Source: Gemmatimonadota bacterium (GTDB lineage Bacteria > Gemmatimonadota > Gemmatimonadetes > Gemmatimonadales > Gemmatimonadaceae). Taken from it: 64,000 nt of DNA. Positions 45,871 to 55,689 of this stretch are shown in pieces. The stretch is from NCBI GenBank assembly GCA_028287235.1, contig JAQBQB010000010.1, positions 186,001 through 250,000 of the forward strand, written 5' to 3'. How positions within the stretch are numbered: position 1 is the first letter of the stretch; the number at the start of each line of letters is the position of its first letter. Below the pieces are notes generated by a model that saw only the letters and a program-made list of their open reading frames with translations, made no database searches and was not told the origin of the DNA. Both the position numbers and the translations under genes were made by a program.

Positions 45871-45905
45871 CTATGTGCTCGCTATGTGCTCGCTATGTGC
45901 TCGCT
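45871..45905. repeat. 11-bp direct repeats at the end of a small gene
   Basis: GCTATGTGCTC occurs three times in a row with a fourth degenerate copy (GCTATTTGCGC) overlapping the stop codon of the small gene at 45904-46161. Confidence 0.85.
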
Positions 45906-46161
45906 ATTTGCGCGCGTCCTTCCGGGTTCGACCCGTCACGCGGCCAACGTCCTCGCGGTTCTCCTCGATCAATTCGGCGATGTGGCGTGCCGGCTCCGCG
46001 GCGTGCGGCCCCACGTCGGCCACCGCTCCCGCCGAGCGAACTTCTTCGCGCACGATGTCGGCGCCGCGTGGGTCTTCGAGCAGCTCTTCCACGTCGGCTT
46101 TCGGCACGCCCAACCGGCCATGAAGGTCCCGTCCGTTGTGTGGTTCGCGATGATCGGACAT
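45904..46161 (-). CDS. Small hydrophilic protein, unknown
   Basis: 85 residues, rich in Glu, Arg and Asp, with no signal or membrane segment (PKADVEELLEDPRGADIVRE, then HIAELIEENREDVGRVTG). Mostly helical in appearance. ATG 46161 has GGAG about nine bases upstream. No family recognised. Lies alone between the cupredoxin gene and the divergent SusC-type gene; coding status moderately likely. Confidence 0.5.
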   Translation of the reverse strand: MSDHREPHNGRDLHGRLGVPKADVEELLEDPRGADIVREEVRSAGAVADVGPHAAEPARHIAELIEENREDVGRVTGRTRKDARK

Positions 46162-46437
46162 GTATCGAGATCTCCCCGTTGATAGTTGGAGGCGGAGAGT
46201 CGCAAAGGACGGGCCCCTGTAGCGGACTGCGCGGCGGTTCTTCTCGGCCTGCCTCTCTATATGGAAGCGAGCGGCTTCGTCGAGCCGGCGGGCCGTTTGT
46301 ATACAAGTGTGACTTGCGATTCTTTATGCGGAGTTACATGATCGAGCCAGCTCGCGGCTCCGCTGGGCCGTTTCATCCCTTCCCGCAGCCGCTGTATCGC
46401 GTCGCATTGGGCCGCCCTTCCTCCCTCCGAGGTGAAC

Positions 46438-49400
46438 ATGAAGCGCCTTTGCTCGTTCCGCGGTCTCGTCTATTTCCTCTCGGCGGCGGTGATGCTGCTC
46501 CGCGTCCCAATTCTCCATGCCCAGTCGGCGACACTGACTGGCCGCGTGATGTCCGAATCGGGGCAACCGATCGAGAACGGCAACGTGTTCATCACGGAGC
46601 TCAACATCTCCGTGGGAACGAACGCGCAGGGCCGGTATACGCTGGCCATTCCCGCCGAGCGCGTGCGAAACCAGAGCGTGGTGCTTCGCGTGCGCGCGAT
46701 CGCGCATCTCGCGCAGGCGAGGCCGATCACCATTCGCGCCGGCGCGCAGACGAATGACTTCGAGCTCAAGCGCGACATCAACCGGCTGCAGGAGGTCGTC
46801 GTCACCGGCGTGACCGGCGCGACGGAGCAGAAGAAGACGACGTTCACCGTGGCGACGCTCAATCGAGACGTCGACATGCCGATCGTGGAGACGAGCGCGC
46901 TCTCCTCTCTCGCCGGCAAGATCGCGGGCGCCACGGTGGTGGGCGCCAACGGCCGTCCGGGCGTGGCGCCGGACATCGTCCTCCGCGGCGCGAAGTCGAT
47001 CAACGCCTCCGGGCGCGATCAGGGTCCGCTCATCATCGTGGACGGCGTGCTGCTCAACGGCAACAGCTCCGACTTGAACCCCGAGGACATCGAGAGCATC
47101 GAAGTCGTGAAGGGCGCGGCCGGTGCGTCGCTCTACGGATCGCGCGCCGAGAACGGCGTGATCTCGATCAAGACGAAGCGCGCCTCGGACGCGTCGCAGG
47201 GCATCCGCATCGACGCGCGGCAGGAATCGGGCTTCAGCAACATCCAGGGGACGTATCACTTCCCCCTGACGCAGATGCTCGTCATGAACGAGGACAACAC
47301 GCGCTTCTGCATCAAGCAGACGGGCCTGCCCATGTGCTCGCGCACGGTCGACTGGGACACCGAGGCGTTACGCATCAACGACTTCCCGGGCCCGAACACG
47401 CTCACGCCGTACTCGCTCGAGCGTGACTACGGCATCGCGAACGCGGCGAGCAAGCCGGAGCTCAAGGGGCTGTTCATGGTCAACCCGTGGCCGAAGCGCT
47501 ACAGCCCGGTCGACGCGATCAAGACGGCGAACCCGTACCTCGGATCGACGTTCACGTTGAGCGGCAAGCAGGGCGGCACGGGCTACTTCACGAGCTTCAA
47601 CAACACGATCCAGCAGGGCGCGGTAAAGTACGAGCACGGCTACACGCGCCAGACGGCGCGCGCCAACATCGATCAGCAGGTGGGCTCGAACCTGACCGCC
47701 TCGCTGCAGACGATGTTCTCGCGCAGCACGCTCTTCCCCGACAACGCGAGCTGGTTCGGTCTCACGCGCGAGCACGCGGCGGCAAACCTGAACGCGGTCG
47801 ATAGTCACGGCCGGTTGTTCTACCGCCCCGACATCACCGCGGAAACGTCACAGGACACGAACGACAATCCGCTGTACTTCGCGTCGGCCGCCTACGGCCG
47901 TCTCGACGCCAACCGCTTCCTCGGCTCGCTCTCGTCGCGGTACACGGTAGCGAACTGGCTCTACTTCGAGTCGACGACGAGCATCGACGACCGGCGCTCC
48001 GACCGCATCGACCAGCAGGACAAGGGCTACCGAACGGTCGTCGCGAGCCCCACGAACCTGGGCACCGCGTCGGACACCTCGGCGCACAACCAGTCGTACA
48101 ACATCCTGCTCAGCGGAACGGCGACGCACAATTTCGGCAGCGATCTCGTGACGCGGATGGACTTGCGCTACACGTACGAGGATCAGCTGGCGAACCAGAT
48201 CACGGGCTCGGGCAATACGCTCGTGCTTCCGGGTCTGCTCACGCTGACGAACGCGACCACCTCGCTGAACCCGGGCTACACCACGCAGGAGCAGCGCGCG
48301 GTGGGTTACGCCACGGCGTTCAACGCGGGATACAAGGACCGCTATTTCTTCGACGGATCGCTCCGCAAGGACGGCAGCTCGCTGTTCGGCGCGGACCAGC
48401 GCTATCACAACTACTATCGCGCCTCCGGTGCCTGGCTGCTGTCCGAGGAGCCGTGGTGGAAGTTCCGCAACGCGATCGACGAGTTCAAATTCCGCGGCGC
48501 CGTCGGCACCGCCGGCGGTTGGCCGCGTTTCTCGGCGCAGTATGAGGCGTTCACCATCGGCGCCGGCGGCTCGATCACCGCGAACACGCTCGGCAACAAG
48601 AATCTGCGTCCCGAAAACACGCTCGAGACCGAGTACGGCATCGACGCGGAGCTGTTCCACAAGTACGGCGTGACGCTCACGTATGCTCGCGACATCACGA
48701 CGGATCAGCTGCTTCAGGTGCCGCCGTCGGTCTCGTCGGGCTTCTCGTCGCAGTGGAAGAACGCCGGCACGATGGACGGCCGGACCTGGGAAGCCTCGCT
48801 CAACGTGCCGATCATCAACAAGCGCGCGCTGGCGTGGACGAGCCGCTTGAACTGGGATCAGACGCGTACGTACATCACGCGGATGGACGTGCCCGACTTC
48901 TTCGCCACGAACAACAACGCGAACATCAAGTACGCGGTGGGCGAGCGGTACGGCAACGTGTACGGCAAGAAGTTCGTCACGAGCTGCGACCAGCTTCCGT
49001 CGGACTTCGTCGCGCGCTGCGGCAGCGGCAAGGATTGGCAGGCGAACGATCAGGGGTACATCGTGTGGGTCGGCGCCGGCAACTCGTACAAGGACGGCGT
49101 CACGAAGAATCTCTGGCAAGCCCAGTTGCTCGGCTGCTCGGTCAACGGCGTGCCCACGGCGACCATCACGGGCGCGGCGAACTGCCAAAAGGCGGGCGGC
49201 ACGGTGAACACGCCGTGGGGCCAGCCCACCGTGAACTGGGGCATGCTCCAGGTCATTCGCGATTCGACGGCCTCGCCGCGGCTGCTGCTCCTCGGCAACA
49301 GCCAGCCGCTCTGGAAGATGAGCTGGTCGCACAACGTGCAGTACAAGCGCATGGCGCTGTACGCGCTGTTCGACAAGACGTTCGGCGGCAAGGTGTACAA

Positions 49401-49824
49401 CCAGGATCGCCAGTGGTCGTTCGGCGACTTCATGACCGCCGACGACGAGCAGTCGGGCAAGACGGTGGAGAACGCGAAGCCGATCGGCTATTACTGGCGC
49501 GCTCCGGCGCCGGACAACGCCGCGGGTGTCGGCGGCTACTACGACGTCCTCGGCCCCAACGCGATCTCGTTCGAGGATGCGTCCTACGTGAAGCTCCGCG
49601 AGATGTCGTTCGCGTACAACGTCGGCGCGATCAAGCACCTCGCCGGCGACTGGAGCATCAGCGTGGTGGGCCGGAACCTCTACACCTGGACGAAATTCGC
49701 GGGCTGGGATCCGGACATCGGGCAGGGCGGCGGCAACACGAACTCCGGCGCGCTGTTCGGCGCGCAGGCCGCCAGCTATCCGGCCAGTCGTACGTTCACG
49801 TTCGCGCTCGCGTCCAAGTTCTAA
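46438..49824 (+). CDS. SusC/RagA-type TonB-dependent outer-membrane receptor
   Basis: 1128 residues: signal (about 1-24), a CarboxypepD-regulatory-like domain (ATLTGRVMSESGQPIENGNV), a plug domain (about 125-245; IVVDGVLLNG, IESIEVVKGAAGASLYGSRA) and a 22-strand barrel ending TFTFALASKF. Energised by TonB, it imports bulky substrates with its SusD partner, which follows after 27 bases. ATG 46438 has GAGGTG upstream. The substrate cannot be told: no glycoside hydrolases or peptidases lie in the same operon. Confidence 0.95.
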   Translation: MKRLCSFRGLVYFLSAAVMLLRVPILHAQSATLTGRVMSESGQPIENGNVFITELNISVGTNAQGRYTLAIPAERVRNQSVVLRVRAIAHLAQARPITIRAGAQTNDFELKRDINRLQEVVVTGVTGATEQKKTTFTVATLNRDVDMPIVETSALSSLAGKIAGATVVGANGRPGVAPDIVLRGAKSINASGRDQGPLIIVDGVLLNGNSSDLNPEDIESIEVVKGAAGASLYGSRAENGVISIKTKRASDASQGIRIDARQESGFSNIQGTYHFPLTQMLVMNEDNTRFCIKQTGLPMCSRTVDWDTEALRINDFPGPNTLTPYSLERDYGIANAASKPELKGLFMVNPWPKRYSPVDAIKTANPYLGSTFTLSGKQGGTGYFTSFNNTIQQGAVKYEHGYTRQTARANIDQQVGSNLTASLQTMFSRSTLFPDNASWFGLTREHAAANLNAVDSHGRLFYRPDITAETSQDTNDNPLYFASAAYGRLDANRFLGSLSSRYTVANWLYFESTTSIDDRRSDRIDQQDKGYRTVVASPTNLGTASDTSAHNQSYNILLSGTATHNFGSDLVTRMDLRYTYEDQLANQITGSGNTLVLPGLLTLTNATTSLNPGYTTQEQRAVGYATAFNAGYKDRYFFDGSLRKDGSSLFGADQRYHNYYRASGAWLLSEEPWWKFRNAIDEFKFRGAVGTAGGWPRFSAQYEAFTIGAGGSITANTLGNKNLRPENTLETEYGIDAELFHKYGVTLTYARDITTDQLLQVPPSVSSGFSSQWKNAGTMDGRTWEASLNVPIINKRALAWTSRLNWDQTRTYITRMDVPDFFATNNNANIKYAVGERYGNVYGKKFVTSCDQLPSDFVARCGSGKDWQANDQGYIVWVGAGNSYKDGVTKNLWQAQLLGCSVNGVPTATITGAANCQKAGGTVNTPWGQPTVNWGMLQVIRDSTASPRLLLLGNSQPLWKMSWSHNVQYKRMALYALFDKTFGGKVYNQDRQWSFGDFMTADDEQSGKTVENAKPIGYYWRAPAPDNAAGVGGYYDVLGPNAISFEDASYVKLREMSFAYNVGAIKHLAGDWSISVVGRNLYTWTKFAGWDPDIGQGGGNTNSGALFGAQAASYPASRTFTFALASKF

Positions 49825-49851
49825 TCACCCAGCGGACTCCGAGGATACCTG

Positions 49852-51480
49852 ATGAAGGCGATTCATACGCTCGCATCGGCGGCGCTGCTGGTCATCGCGG
49901 CGACGGCGTGCAACAAAGACCTCACGGTCGAAAACCTGAGCAACCCGGACGTGGCCCGCGTGTTCGCGACCGGCGCGTCGATCGAAGCCACGATCGCTGC
50001 CGCCTACCAGACGGTGCACAACGGCACCACCAACCAGGCGCTGTGGCCCGAAACGCTCATGCACTCGCTCGAGCAGTACTCGAGCCTCAACAACTTCAAC
50101 ATGGGCGTGCGCGTCGCCATTCCGCGCGCGCCCATCGTCAACTCCAACGGTGCGCCGACGGTCTTCACCGAATTCAGCGCGTTGTCGCGCGAGTCGCGGC
50201 TGTCCGTCGAAGCGCTCGACGCGCTCGACAAGTACATCAAGGCGGGCAACACGCTCGGCACGCACGCGCAGGATCTTCGCGCGCGGTCGTTCGGCTTCTT
50301 CGGCGCGGCGGCGTCCCTCGGCTGGCTGGCGATCATCTACGACTCGGCCGGCATCGTCAGCACGGGCATGCCGAGTGATTCCATTCCGCCGTTGAGCGCC
50401 GCGGCGGACGTCATGAAGGCTGCGCTTACGCTGTTCGACAGCGCCTACGCCATCGCGATCGATCCGGCCGCCAGCACGACGGGTGGATTTCCGCTTCCCA
50501 CGTCGTGGTTGAGCACGAGCGCGGCGGTGTCGGCCGATCAATACGCGCGCCTCATTCGGTCGTATCGCGCGCGCTTCCGTGCGGGCGTGGCTCGCACACC
50601 GGCGCAGCGCGCAGCGGTCGACTGGCAAAAGGTGATCGACGACACCGAGGGAGGGATACAGGCCGACTACCTCGCGAACGTCGGCGGCAGCACGGGCTGG
50701 AACATCGGCGACATCAGCCAGATCTACGTCGATCCGGGCTGGGGCCAGATGTCGATGATGTACATGGGCATGGCCGACGTGTCGGGCGCGTACGCGAACT
50801 TCATCGCGACGCCGATCGCCACGCGCAGCGGCTACTTCCTCGTCATGACGCCGGACAAGCGGTGGCCGGCGGGCGCGACGCGCGCGGCGCAGCAGGCCGC
50901 GTCGACGCAACCCACGAGCCTCACGTCGAAGCCGTACATCTCGAACCGCACCGTGGCCGACATTCCCGGCGACGGGTGGGGCGTGTCGTTCTATGACTTT
51001 TTCCGCTTCAAGTACATCCGCAACGCCAGCAACATCGGGCTCTATCCCGATTTCCTGAAGGCGGAGAACGATCTGCTGGCCGCGGAGGCGTATCTCCGCA
51101 CCGGCAACATCGCGGCGGCGGCGGCGAAGATCGACATCACGCGCGTGGGGAACGGCGGCTTGCCCGCGCTCTCCGGCACCGTGACGAGCGCCACGCAAGT
51201 GGTGCCGGGCGGCGCGTCGTGCGTGCCGCAGGTTCCCAATGGCGCCACCGTCTCGTGCGGCACGCTCCTCGAAGCATTGAAGTACGAAAAACGCATGGAG
51301 ACGGCGCTGTCGAGCTTTGGGCGCTGGTGGATCGACAGCCGCGGGTGGGGAGATCTCATCACCAACACGGTGCTCGAATACCCGGTGCCGTATCAGGAGA
51401 TGCAGGCGCGCCAGAAGGTGTCGTACAACCTCGGTGGAGGCAGCGCGAGCAGCGCCGCCAAGGGAACGTACGGATTCTGA
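49852..51480 (+). CDS. SusD/RagB-type substrate-binding lipoprotein
   Basis: 542 residues with lipoprotein signal (SAALLVIAATAC), four TPR-like N-terminal helices pairs (NPDVARVFATGASIEATIAA, then SVEALDALDKYIKAG), and the C-terminal segment LEALKYEKRMETALSSFGRWW typical of SusD. Caps the SusC barrel on the cell surface and binds the substrate. Its stop overlaps the next gene start (ATGA arrangement), so the operon continues. Confidence 0.93.
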   Translation: MKAIHTLASAALLVIAATACNKDLTVENLSNPDVARVFATGASIEATIAAAYQTVHNGTTNQALWPETLMHSLEQYSSLNNFNMGVRVAIPRAPIVNSNGAPTVFTEFSALSRESRLSVEALDALDKYIKAGNTLGTHAQDLRARSFGFFGAAASLGWLAIIYDSAGIVSTGMPSDSIPPLSAAADVMKAALTLFDSAYAIAIDPAASTTGGFPLPTSWLSTSAAVSADQYARLIRSYRARFRAGVARTPAQRAAVDWQKVIDDTEGGIQADYLANVGGSTGWNIGDISQIYVDPGWGQMSMMYMGMADVSGAYANFIATPIATRSGYFLVMTPDKRWPAGATRAAQQAASTQPTSLTSKPYISNRTVADIPGDGWGVSFYDFFRFKYIRNASNIGLYPDFLKAENDLLAAEAYLRTGNIAAAAAKIDITRVGNGGLPALSGTVTSATQVVPGGASCVPQVPNGATVSCGTLLEALKYEKRMETALSSFGRWWIDSRGWGDLITNTVLEYPVPYQEMQARQKVSYNLGGGSASSAAKGTYGF

Positions 51481-51974
51481 TGATGGACCGGCGCATCCGG
51501 CTTCGCGGCATGTGGATGACGGCAGCGTTTCTGCCGGCCGTGGCGTGCTACGAGTACGCGCCACTGCCGGCAGCGGCGCCGCCGATTGGTGAGACGGTGG
51601 CATTCGACATCACCGATCAAGGACGTGTGGCGCTCGCCGATCGATTCGGTCCGGGCATTGCCCGGATCGAAGGCAAGATCGCGCGGGCCGATACGAGCGT
51701 GTACATCGTCAACGTCTTCAGCGTCGCGCATCTCAACGGCGACAAGGCGATGTGGAGCGGCGAGACGACGAGCCTTCAACGCAGCTACCTCGGCACGGTG
51801 AGCGGCCGGCAGTTCTCACGCTCACGGACGGCGATCGTCGCCGTCGCCGTGGCCGGTGTCGTGGCCGCATTCATCGTCAGCCGAAATCTCTCGGGAAGCT
51901 TTGCGGGTTCGCCGTCCGACCCGACGCAACATCCGCCGGTGAGCACGCGGATCCCCGCGGCTCCCCGACCCTAA
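51480..51974 (+). CDS. Lipoprotein with C-terminal membrane segment, unknown
   Basis: 164 residues. Signal with lipobox FLPAVAC, a middle domain (ETVAFDITDQGRVALADRFG, then IEGKIARADTSVYIVNVFS) and a hydrophobic helix (TAIVAVAVAGVVAAFIV) followed by a Ser/Pro-rich tail. Two ATG codons (51480, 51483) overlap the SusD stop. Similar short genes follow SusCD pairs in Gemmatimonadota; the function is not known to me. Confidence 0.7.
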   Translation: MMDRRIRLRGMWMTAAFLPAVACYEYAPLPAAAPPIGETVAFDITDQGRVALADRFGPGIARIEGKIARADTSVYIVNVFSVAHLNGDKAMWSGETTSLQRSYLGTVSGRQFSRSRTAIVAVAVAGVVAAFIVSRNLSGSFAGSPSDPTQHPPVSTRIPAAPRP

Positions 51975-52012
51975 CGCACTATCACAGCTTCGACTGTGGA
52001 GGATATGCGAAG

Positions 52013-52849
52013 ATGAGAGCACTACGATTTATCATTGCGGTCGCGAGTCTCGCGGCGCTCGGCGCGTGCGGCAGCGACGGCACCACGGCGATCACGACCA
52101 CCGCGACCAACATCGCGTTCACGCGGTTCGTGAACGCCGTGGCCGACAGCGGTGCGCAGGATTGGCGATTCATCGACGTGATCGAGAACTCGCCGACGAC
52201 CTTCGGCCTCGCGTTCCGCGGAACATTCCCCGGAGCGGGCTATCAGGCGACGGGCGCCGGCTCGCGGCACTTGCGGCTCTTCCAGACGAGCACCGACATC
52301 CTGCAGACGCAGAAGGTGCTGTTCGACACGACGTTCACGTTCACCGCCGGCACTCACTACACGTTGATCGCCGCGGGAAATCTGCGCCCCGGCGCGGCGA
52401 ATCCAGCGAAGCTGTACATCCTGACCGACGACTTCACGGACCCGGGCGCGAGCGTCGCGCTTCGGGTGGTCAATGCCGGCGCGGCGACGTCGGTCGACGT
52501 GTACGGATCGACGACGGGCGGCACGACGGCGCTACCGGCGTCGCCGCTCGCGGGCGGTGTGGCGGCGTTCTCCGCGTCGAAGTACCTGACGATGTCCCCG
52601 GGCGCGCTCGACTTGCGCGTCTTCTCCTCGGGCTCGACGACCTTCCCGGCGATGATCGACGCAGTGGCGCCGGCGGGCCTCGCCGCCGATCGCGTGAACA
52701 ACCTCACGGCGGTGGGCGGCTCCACGCAGGCGGGCAGCGTGTTCACCGCGTTCCTCTTCCCTCGCTCCGTGGCGGGCAGCGCCGCCGCGAACTTCACGAC
52801 GCCGGGCGTCGTGTACATGGTCGACAAGCAGCCGCCTAGCGGATTCTAA
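52013..52849 (+). CDS. DUF4397-domain lipoprotein
   Basis: 278 residues, lipoprotein signal (FIIAVASLAALGAC), then a DUF4397-like beta-sandwich: TRFVNAVADSGAQDWRFIDV, FTFTAGTHYTLIAAGNL, ALRVVNAGAATSVDVYG, AASKYLTMSPGALDLRVF-type strands. Such domains are extracytoplasmic and of unknown role. ATG 52013 has GGAGG ten bases upstream. Last gene of the SusC/SusD cluster, 38 bases after the previous one. Confidence 0.85.
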   Translation: MRALRFIIAVASLAALGACGSDGTTAITTTATNIAFTRFVNAVADSGAQDWRFIDVIENSPTTFGLAFRGTFPGAGYQATGAGSRHLRLFQTSTDILQTQKVLFDTTFTFTAGTHYTLIAAGNLRPGAANPAKLYILTDDFTDPGASVALRVVNAGAATSVDVYGSTTGGTTALPASPLAGGVAAFSASKYLTMSPGALDLRVFSSGSTTFPAMIDAVAPAGLAADRVNNLTAVGGSTQAGSVFTAFLFPRSVAGSAAANFTTPGVVYMVDKQPPSGF

Positions 52850-52874
52850 GCGGGGCTGTCGAACGACGAAGGAG

Positions 52875-52912
52875 CTGGGCTCGTTGCGTGCTTCATATCG
52901 CAACGAGCCCAG
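52875..52912. terminator. Bidirectional terminator hairpin
   Basis: CTGGGCTCGTTGCG (52875-52888) pairs perfectly with CGCAACGAGCCCAG (52899-52912) around a ten-base loop, between convergent genes. Confidence 0.85.
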
Positions 52913-52930
52913 GCGCGTTTGGAGGGTGCT

Positions 52931-55375
52931 CTACCGTCCCCGCAACGCCTGCACCGGATCGATCTTCAATGCGCGCCGCGCCGGCAGGAAGCACGCGGCG
53001 CCCGTGATCGCCATCAACGTCAACCCCACGAGCACGAAGGTGCGCGCGTCCGTCGCCGGGGTGTCGTAGAGCAGACCCTTCATCACCTTCGTGACGCTCA
53101 GCGACACGGCGACGCCGATGACCAGACCGACCGACGCGAGGAGCAGACCCTGGCGCATCACCAGCCAGAGCACCGAGCTGCCCTCGGCGCCGAGCGCGAG
53201 GCGGATGCCGATCTCGTTCGCGCGCTGCGTCACGCCGTATGCGATCACACCGGCCAATCCGGCCCCGGTGATCACGAGCGCCAGCACGGCGAACGACACG
53301 AGCAGCGCCGTGGTCACGCGCGGCTCCGAGAGCTTCGTGCTGCGCAGCGCATACAACGTCTGGATCGATACGACGGGCTGCCGCGGGTCGATCTCTCGCA
53401 CGGCGGCGCGGATGGCGGCGCCCATGGGCGACGGATCGGATGCCGTGCGCACGATCACGCGCATGTCGGTACCGGTATTCTGTCCGTTGAAGAAGGGCAG
53501 ATAGATCTCGTCGGTGACGTCCTGCGACAGCCCGTTCTGATGCACGTCGCCCGCGACGCCGGAGATCGTGAGCCAGTGTACGCCGTTGTCGATCGAGATC
53601 TGCTGGCCAACGGCATCTCTCCCCGGCCAGTTCGCCTGCGCCAGGCGCTGGCTGACGACGACGTTCTGCGCGGCGGTATCGCGCTCGGCGTCGGCGAACT
53701 CGGCGCCGTGCAGCATGGGGATGCCGATGGTCTTGAAGTAGCTCGCGCTCACGGCCGTCAGGTCGGCTTTCGGCAGCCGCTCGGCCGCCACATCCTGCCC
53801 GCGGATATGGAAGGGCACCTGGAACGGATTGGCGCGATTGAGCGGGATGTTGCTGGCGATCGCCACCGACTGCACGCCGGTCTGCGGAGCAAGCCGCGCG
53901 AGCAGGCGGTCGGCGAACGTCTGGATGAGGGGCGTCTGATCCGTCGTGACAGCCGGATTGGCATAGCGCGTCCAGTCGAGATCGACGCGGGCGGAGAGCA
54001 CGTTCGTCGTCACGTAGCCGCCGTTCACGCCCTCGAGCTTCACGAGACTGCGTACCATCAAGCCGGCGCCGACGAGGAGCACGAACGCAATGGCCACCTG
54101 CGCGCCGACCAGCACGCTGCGCATTCTGCCGTCGCTGCGCGACGCCGTCGCGGTCGTCGCACCGGCGCGCAGGTTGTCGGACAACGAGACGCGCGAGCGC
54201 AGAAGCGGAACGATCGCCGCGACGAGCCCCACGACCATGCTCACGGCGAGCGCGAACGCCAACACCGCCGGGTCGATCGTGATCTCCGTGGCGCGCGGGG
54301 TGACGCGCGTCGCCAGCGAGCGCAGCATGCCGAGACCGCTGTAGGCGATCACGATGCCCAGCACACCGCCGGCGAGGCTCACGACGAGACTCTCGGTAGC
54401 GAGCTGGCGGAACAGCCGGCCCGCGCCCGCGCCGAGCGCTTCGCGCAGCGCGATCTCGCGCTGGCGGCGAAGTTGGCGGGCCAACACGAGGTTCGCGAAA
54501 TTCGTCATCGCGATGAGCAGCACGAAGCCGGCGGCGGCGAGCAGCGTGAGGAACAAGGGACGCGACTGCGCCGTGAGCTCGTCGTGCAGCGAGACGACCT
54601 GGGTGGTGAGCTTGCGCGCGGGCGGGAACGCTTCGGGATATTGCGCGTGGAGCCGCGACGACACCGTCGCCACGTCGGTCGACGCCTGCGCCACCGTCGT
54701 GCCCGGCGTGAGCAGCGCAAACTGCTGTACGAGACGGCCGCGGCGATTGTTCATGCCCGAGTCGCGGAAGGGACAGGCACCGGCGGGCATCCAGATGTCG
54801 TTGTCGTCGGGATACGACGGCAGCGGCGGCAGCACGCCGATCACGGTGTGCACGTGGTCGTTCATCGTGAACGTGGAGCCCACGACGGCGGGATCACCTC
54901 CGAGCTTCTGCGTCCAGTAGCGATAGCTCAGCAGCACCACGGGCGGCGCGCCGACCGCCTCTTCGCCCGGGCGAAACGTTCGGCCGAGCAGCGGCGCCAC
55001 GCCGAGCACCTCGAAGAAGTTGTCGGAGACGACGCCCGTCTGCACGCGCTGCGGCTCACCCCGCCCATACAGTTGGAAGGGCATCGAGTGGTATTCGGCG
55101 GTTCGTGCGAAGCTCTTTACCTGCGAGCGGTAGTCCGCGATCTCGAGCACCGAGAAGCGCGCGTCGGGTCCGGTGGCGGACGGCTGCTTCACGCGCACGA
55201 GCCGGTCGTCGCCGGCGTAGGGCAGGCGCCGCATCAGGACGCCGTGCACCATGCTGAAGGCCGCGGTGTTGGCGCCGATCCCGAGCGCGATGGTGACGAT
55301 GGCCAGCAGCGCGAACCCGGGCGCGTTGCGCAGCGTCCGGATGGCGAAGCGGATGTCCTGTAACAAGTCTCGCAT
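52931..55375 (-). CDS. Orphan MacB/FtsX-type permease (ADOP-like), second copy
   Basis: 814 residues: MRDLLQDIRFAIRTLRNAPG opening, a membrane helix, a MacB periplasmic core, FtsX block (LVLARQLRRQREIALREALG), then the duplicated unit with RANEIGIRLALGAEGSSVLW near the end and the closing RRALKIDPVQALRG. No ATPase. Compared with the permease at 39824 it lacks the longer cytoplasmic N-terminal segment and has no PadR gene. ATG 55375 has GGGAG upstream. The frame stays open upstream through the repeat at 55532-55681, which is not part of the protein. Confidence 0.92.
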   Translation of the reverse strand: MRDLLQDIRFAIRTLRNAPGFALLAIVTIALGIGANTAAFSMVHGVLMRRLPYAGDDRLVRVKQPSATGPDARFSVLEIADYRSQVKSFARTAEYHSMPFQLYGRGEPQRVQTGVVSDNFFEVLGVAPLLGRTFRPGEEAVGAPPVVLLSYRYWTQKLGGDPAVVGSTFTMNDHVHTVIGVLPPLPSYPDDNDIWMPAGACPFRDSGMNNRRGRLVQQFALLTPGTTVAQASTDVATVSSRLHAQYPEAFPPARKLTTQVVSLHDELTAQSRPLFLTLLAAAGFVLLIAMTNFANLVLARQLRRQREIALREALGAGAGRLFRQLATESLVVSLAGGVLGIVIAYSGLGMLRSLATRVTPRATEITIDPAVLAFALAVSMVVGLVAAIVPLLRSRVSLSDNLRAGATTATASRSDGRMRSVLVGAQVAIAFVLLVGAGLMVRSLVKLEGVNGGYVTTNVLSARVDLDWTRYANPAVTTDQTPLIQTFADRLLARLAPQTGVQSVAIASNIPLNRANPFQVPFHIRGQDVAAERLPKADLTAVSASYFKTIGIPMLHGAEFADAERDTAAQNVVVSQRLAQANWPGRDAVGQQISIDNGVHWLTISGVAGDVHQNGLSQDVTDEIYLPFFNGQNTGTDMRVIVRTASDPSPMGAAIRAAVREIDPRQPVVSIQTLYALRSTKLSEPRVTTALLVSFAVLALVITGAGLAGVIAYGVTQRANEIGIRLALGAEGSSVLWLVMRQGLLLASVGLVIGVAVSLSVTKVMKGLLYDTPATDARTFVLVGLTLMAITGAACFLPARRALKIDPVQALRGR

Positions 55376-55531
55376 GGTGCACTCCCGCGCATGGTCGATT
55401 GGCGACTGCGATACGCGGGACAATACGCGACGCGACGTGAAACGCGGTGAGCGAAGCGTGCGAGAGGTGTAAGAGAAGTGTGCAATCCGATGCGCGCGGC
55501 TGCAGTCGGTCTCGCGCGGCGGTGAAACACC

Positions 55532-55681
55532 TGCAGGCAACCGTTTTCCGTTTTGAGTCGTCCGTGCCGAGTTCTGAGATCCTGGCCCCGTCGGGACCCC
55601 GCTCTGCCGGGACCCGTCGGAGTCCATCAAATCCCGGACTACTCAACACGGATGACTCAAATCGGAAAACGGTTGCCTGCA
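55532..55681. repeat. Palindromic element, copy D (most complete)
   Basis: Perfect 19-bp inverted ends TGCAGGCAACCGTTTTCCG (55532-55550) and CGGAAAACGGTTGCCTGCA (55663-55681). The 112-base interior contains GGCCCCGTCGGGACCCCGCT, which can itself fold. Located between two minus-strand genes; nothing else is seen in 55376-55689. Confidence 0.92.
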
Positions 55682-55689
55682 AGGAACTC

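Noticed and set aside
52919-55363. Very long plus-strand frame opposite the permease
   Set aside because: Charged low-complexity product typical of the antisense of a GC-rich gene; the minus-strand permease is clear.
55376-55630. N-terminal extension of the permease at 52931
   Set aside because: The extension translates the palindromic element; a ribosome site and the family start are at 55375.
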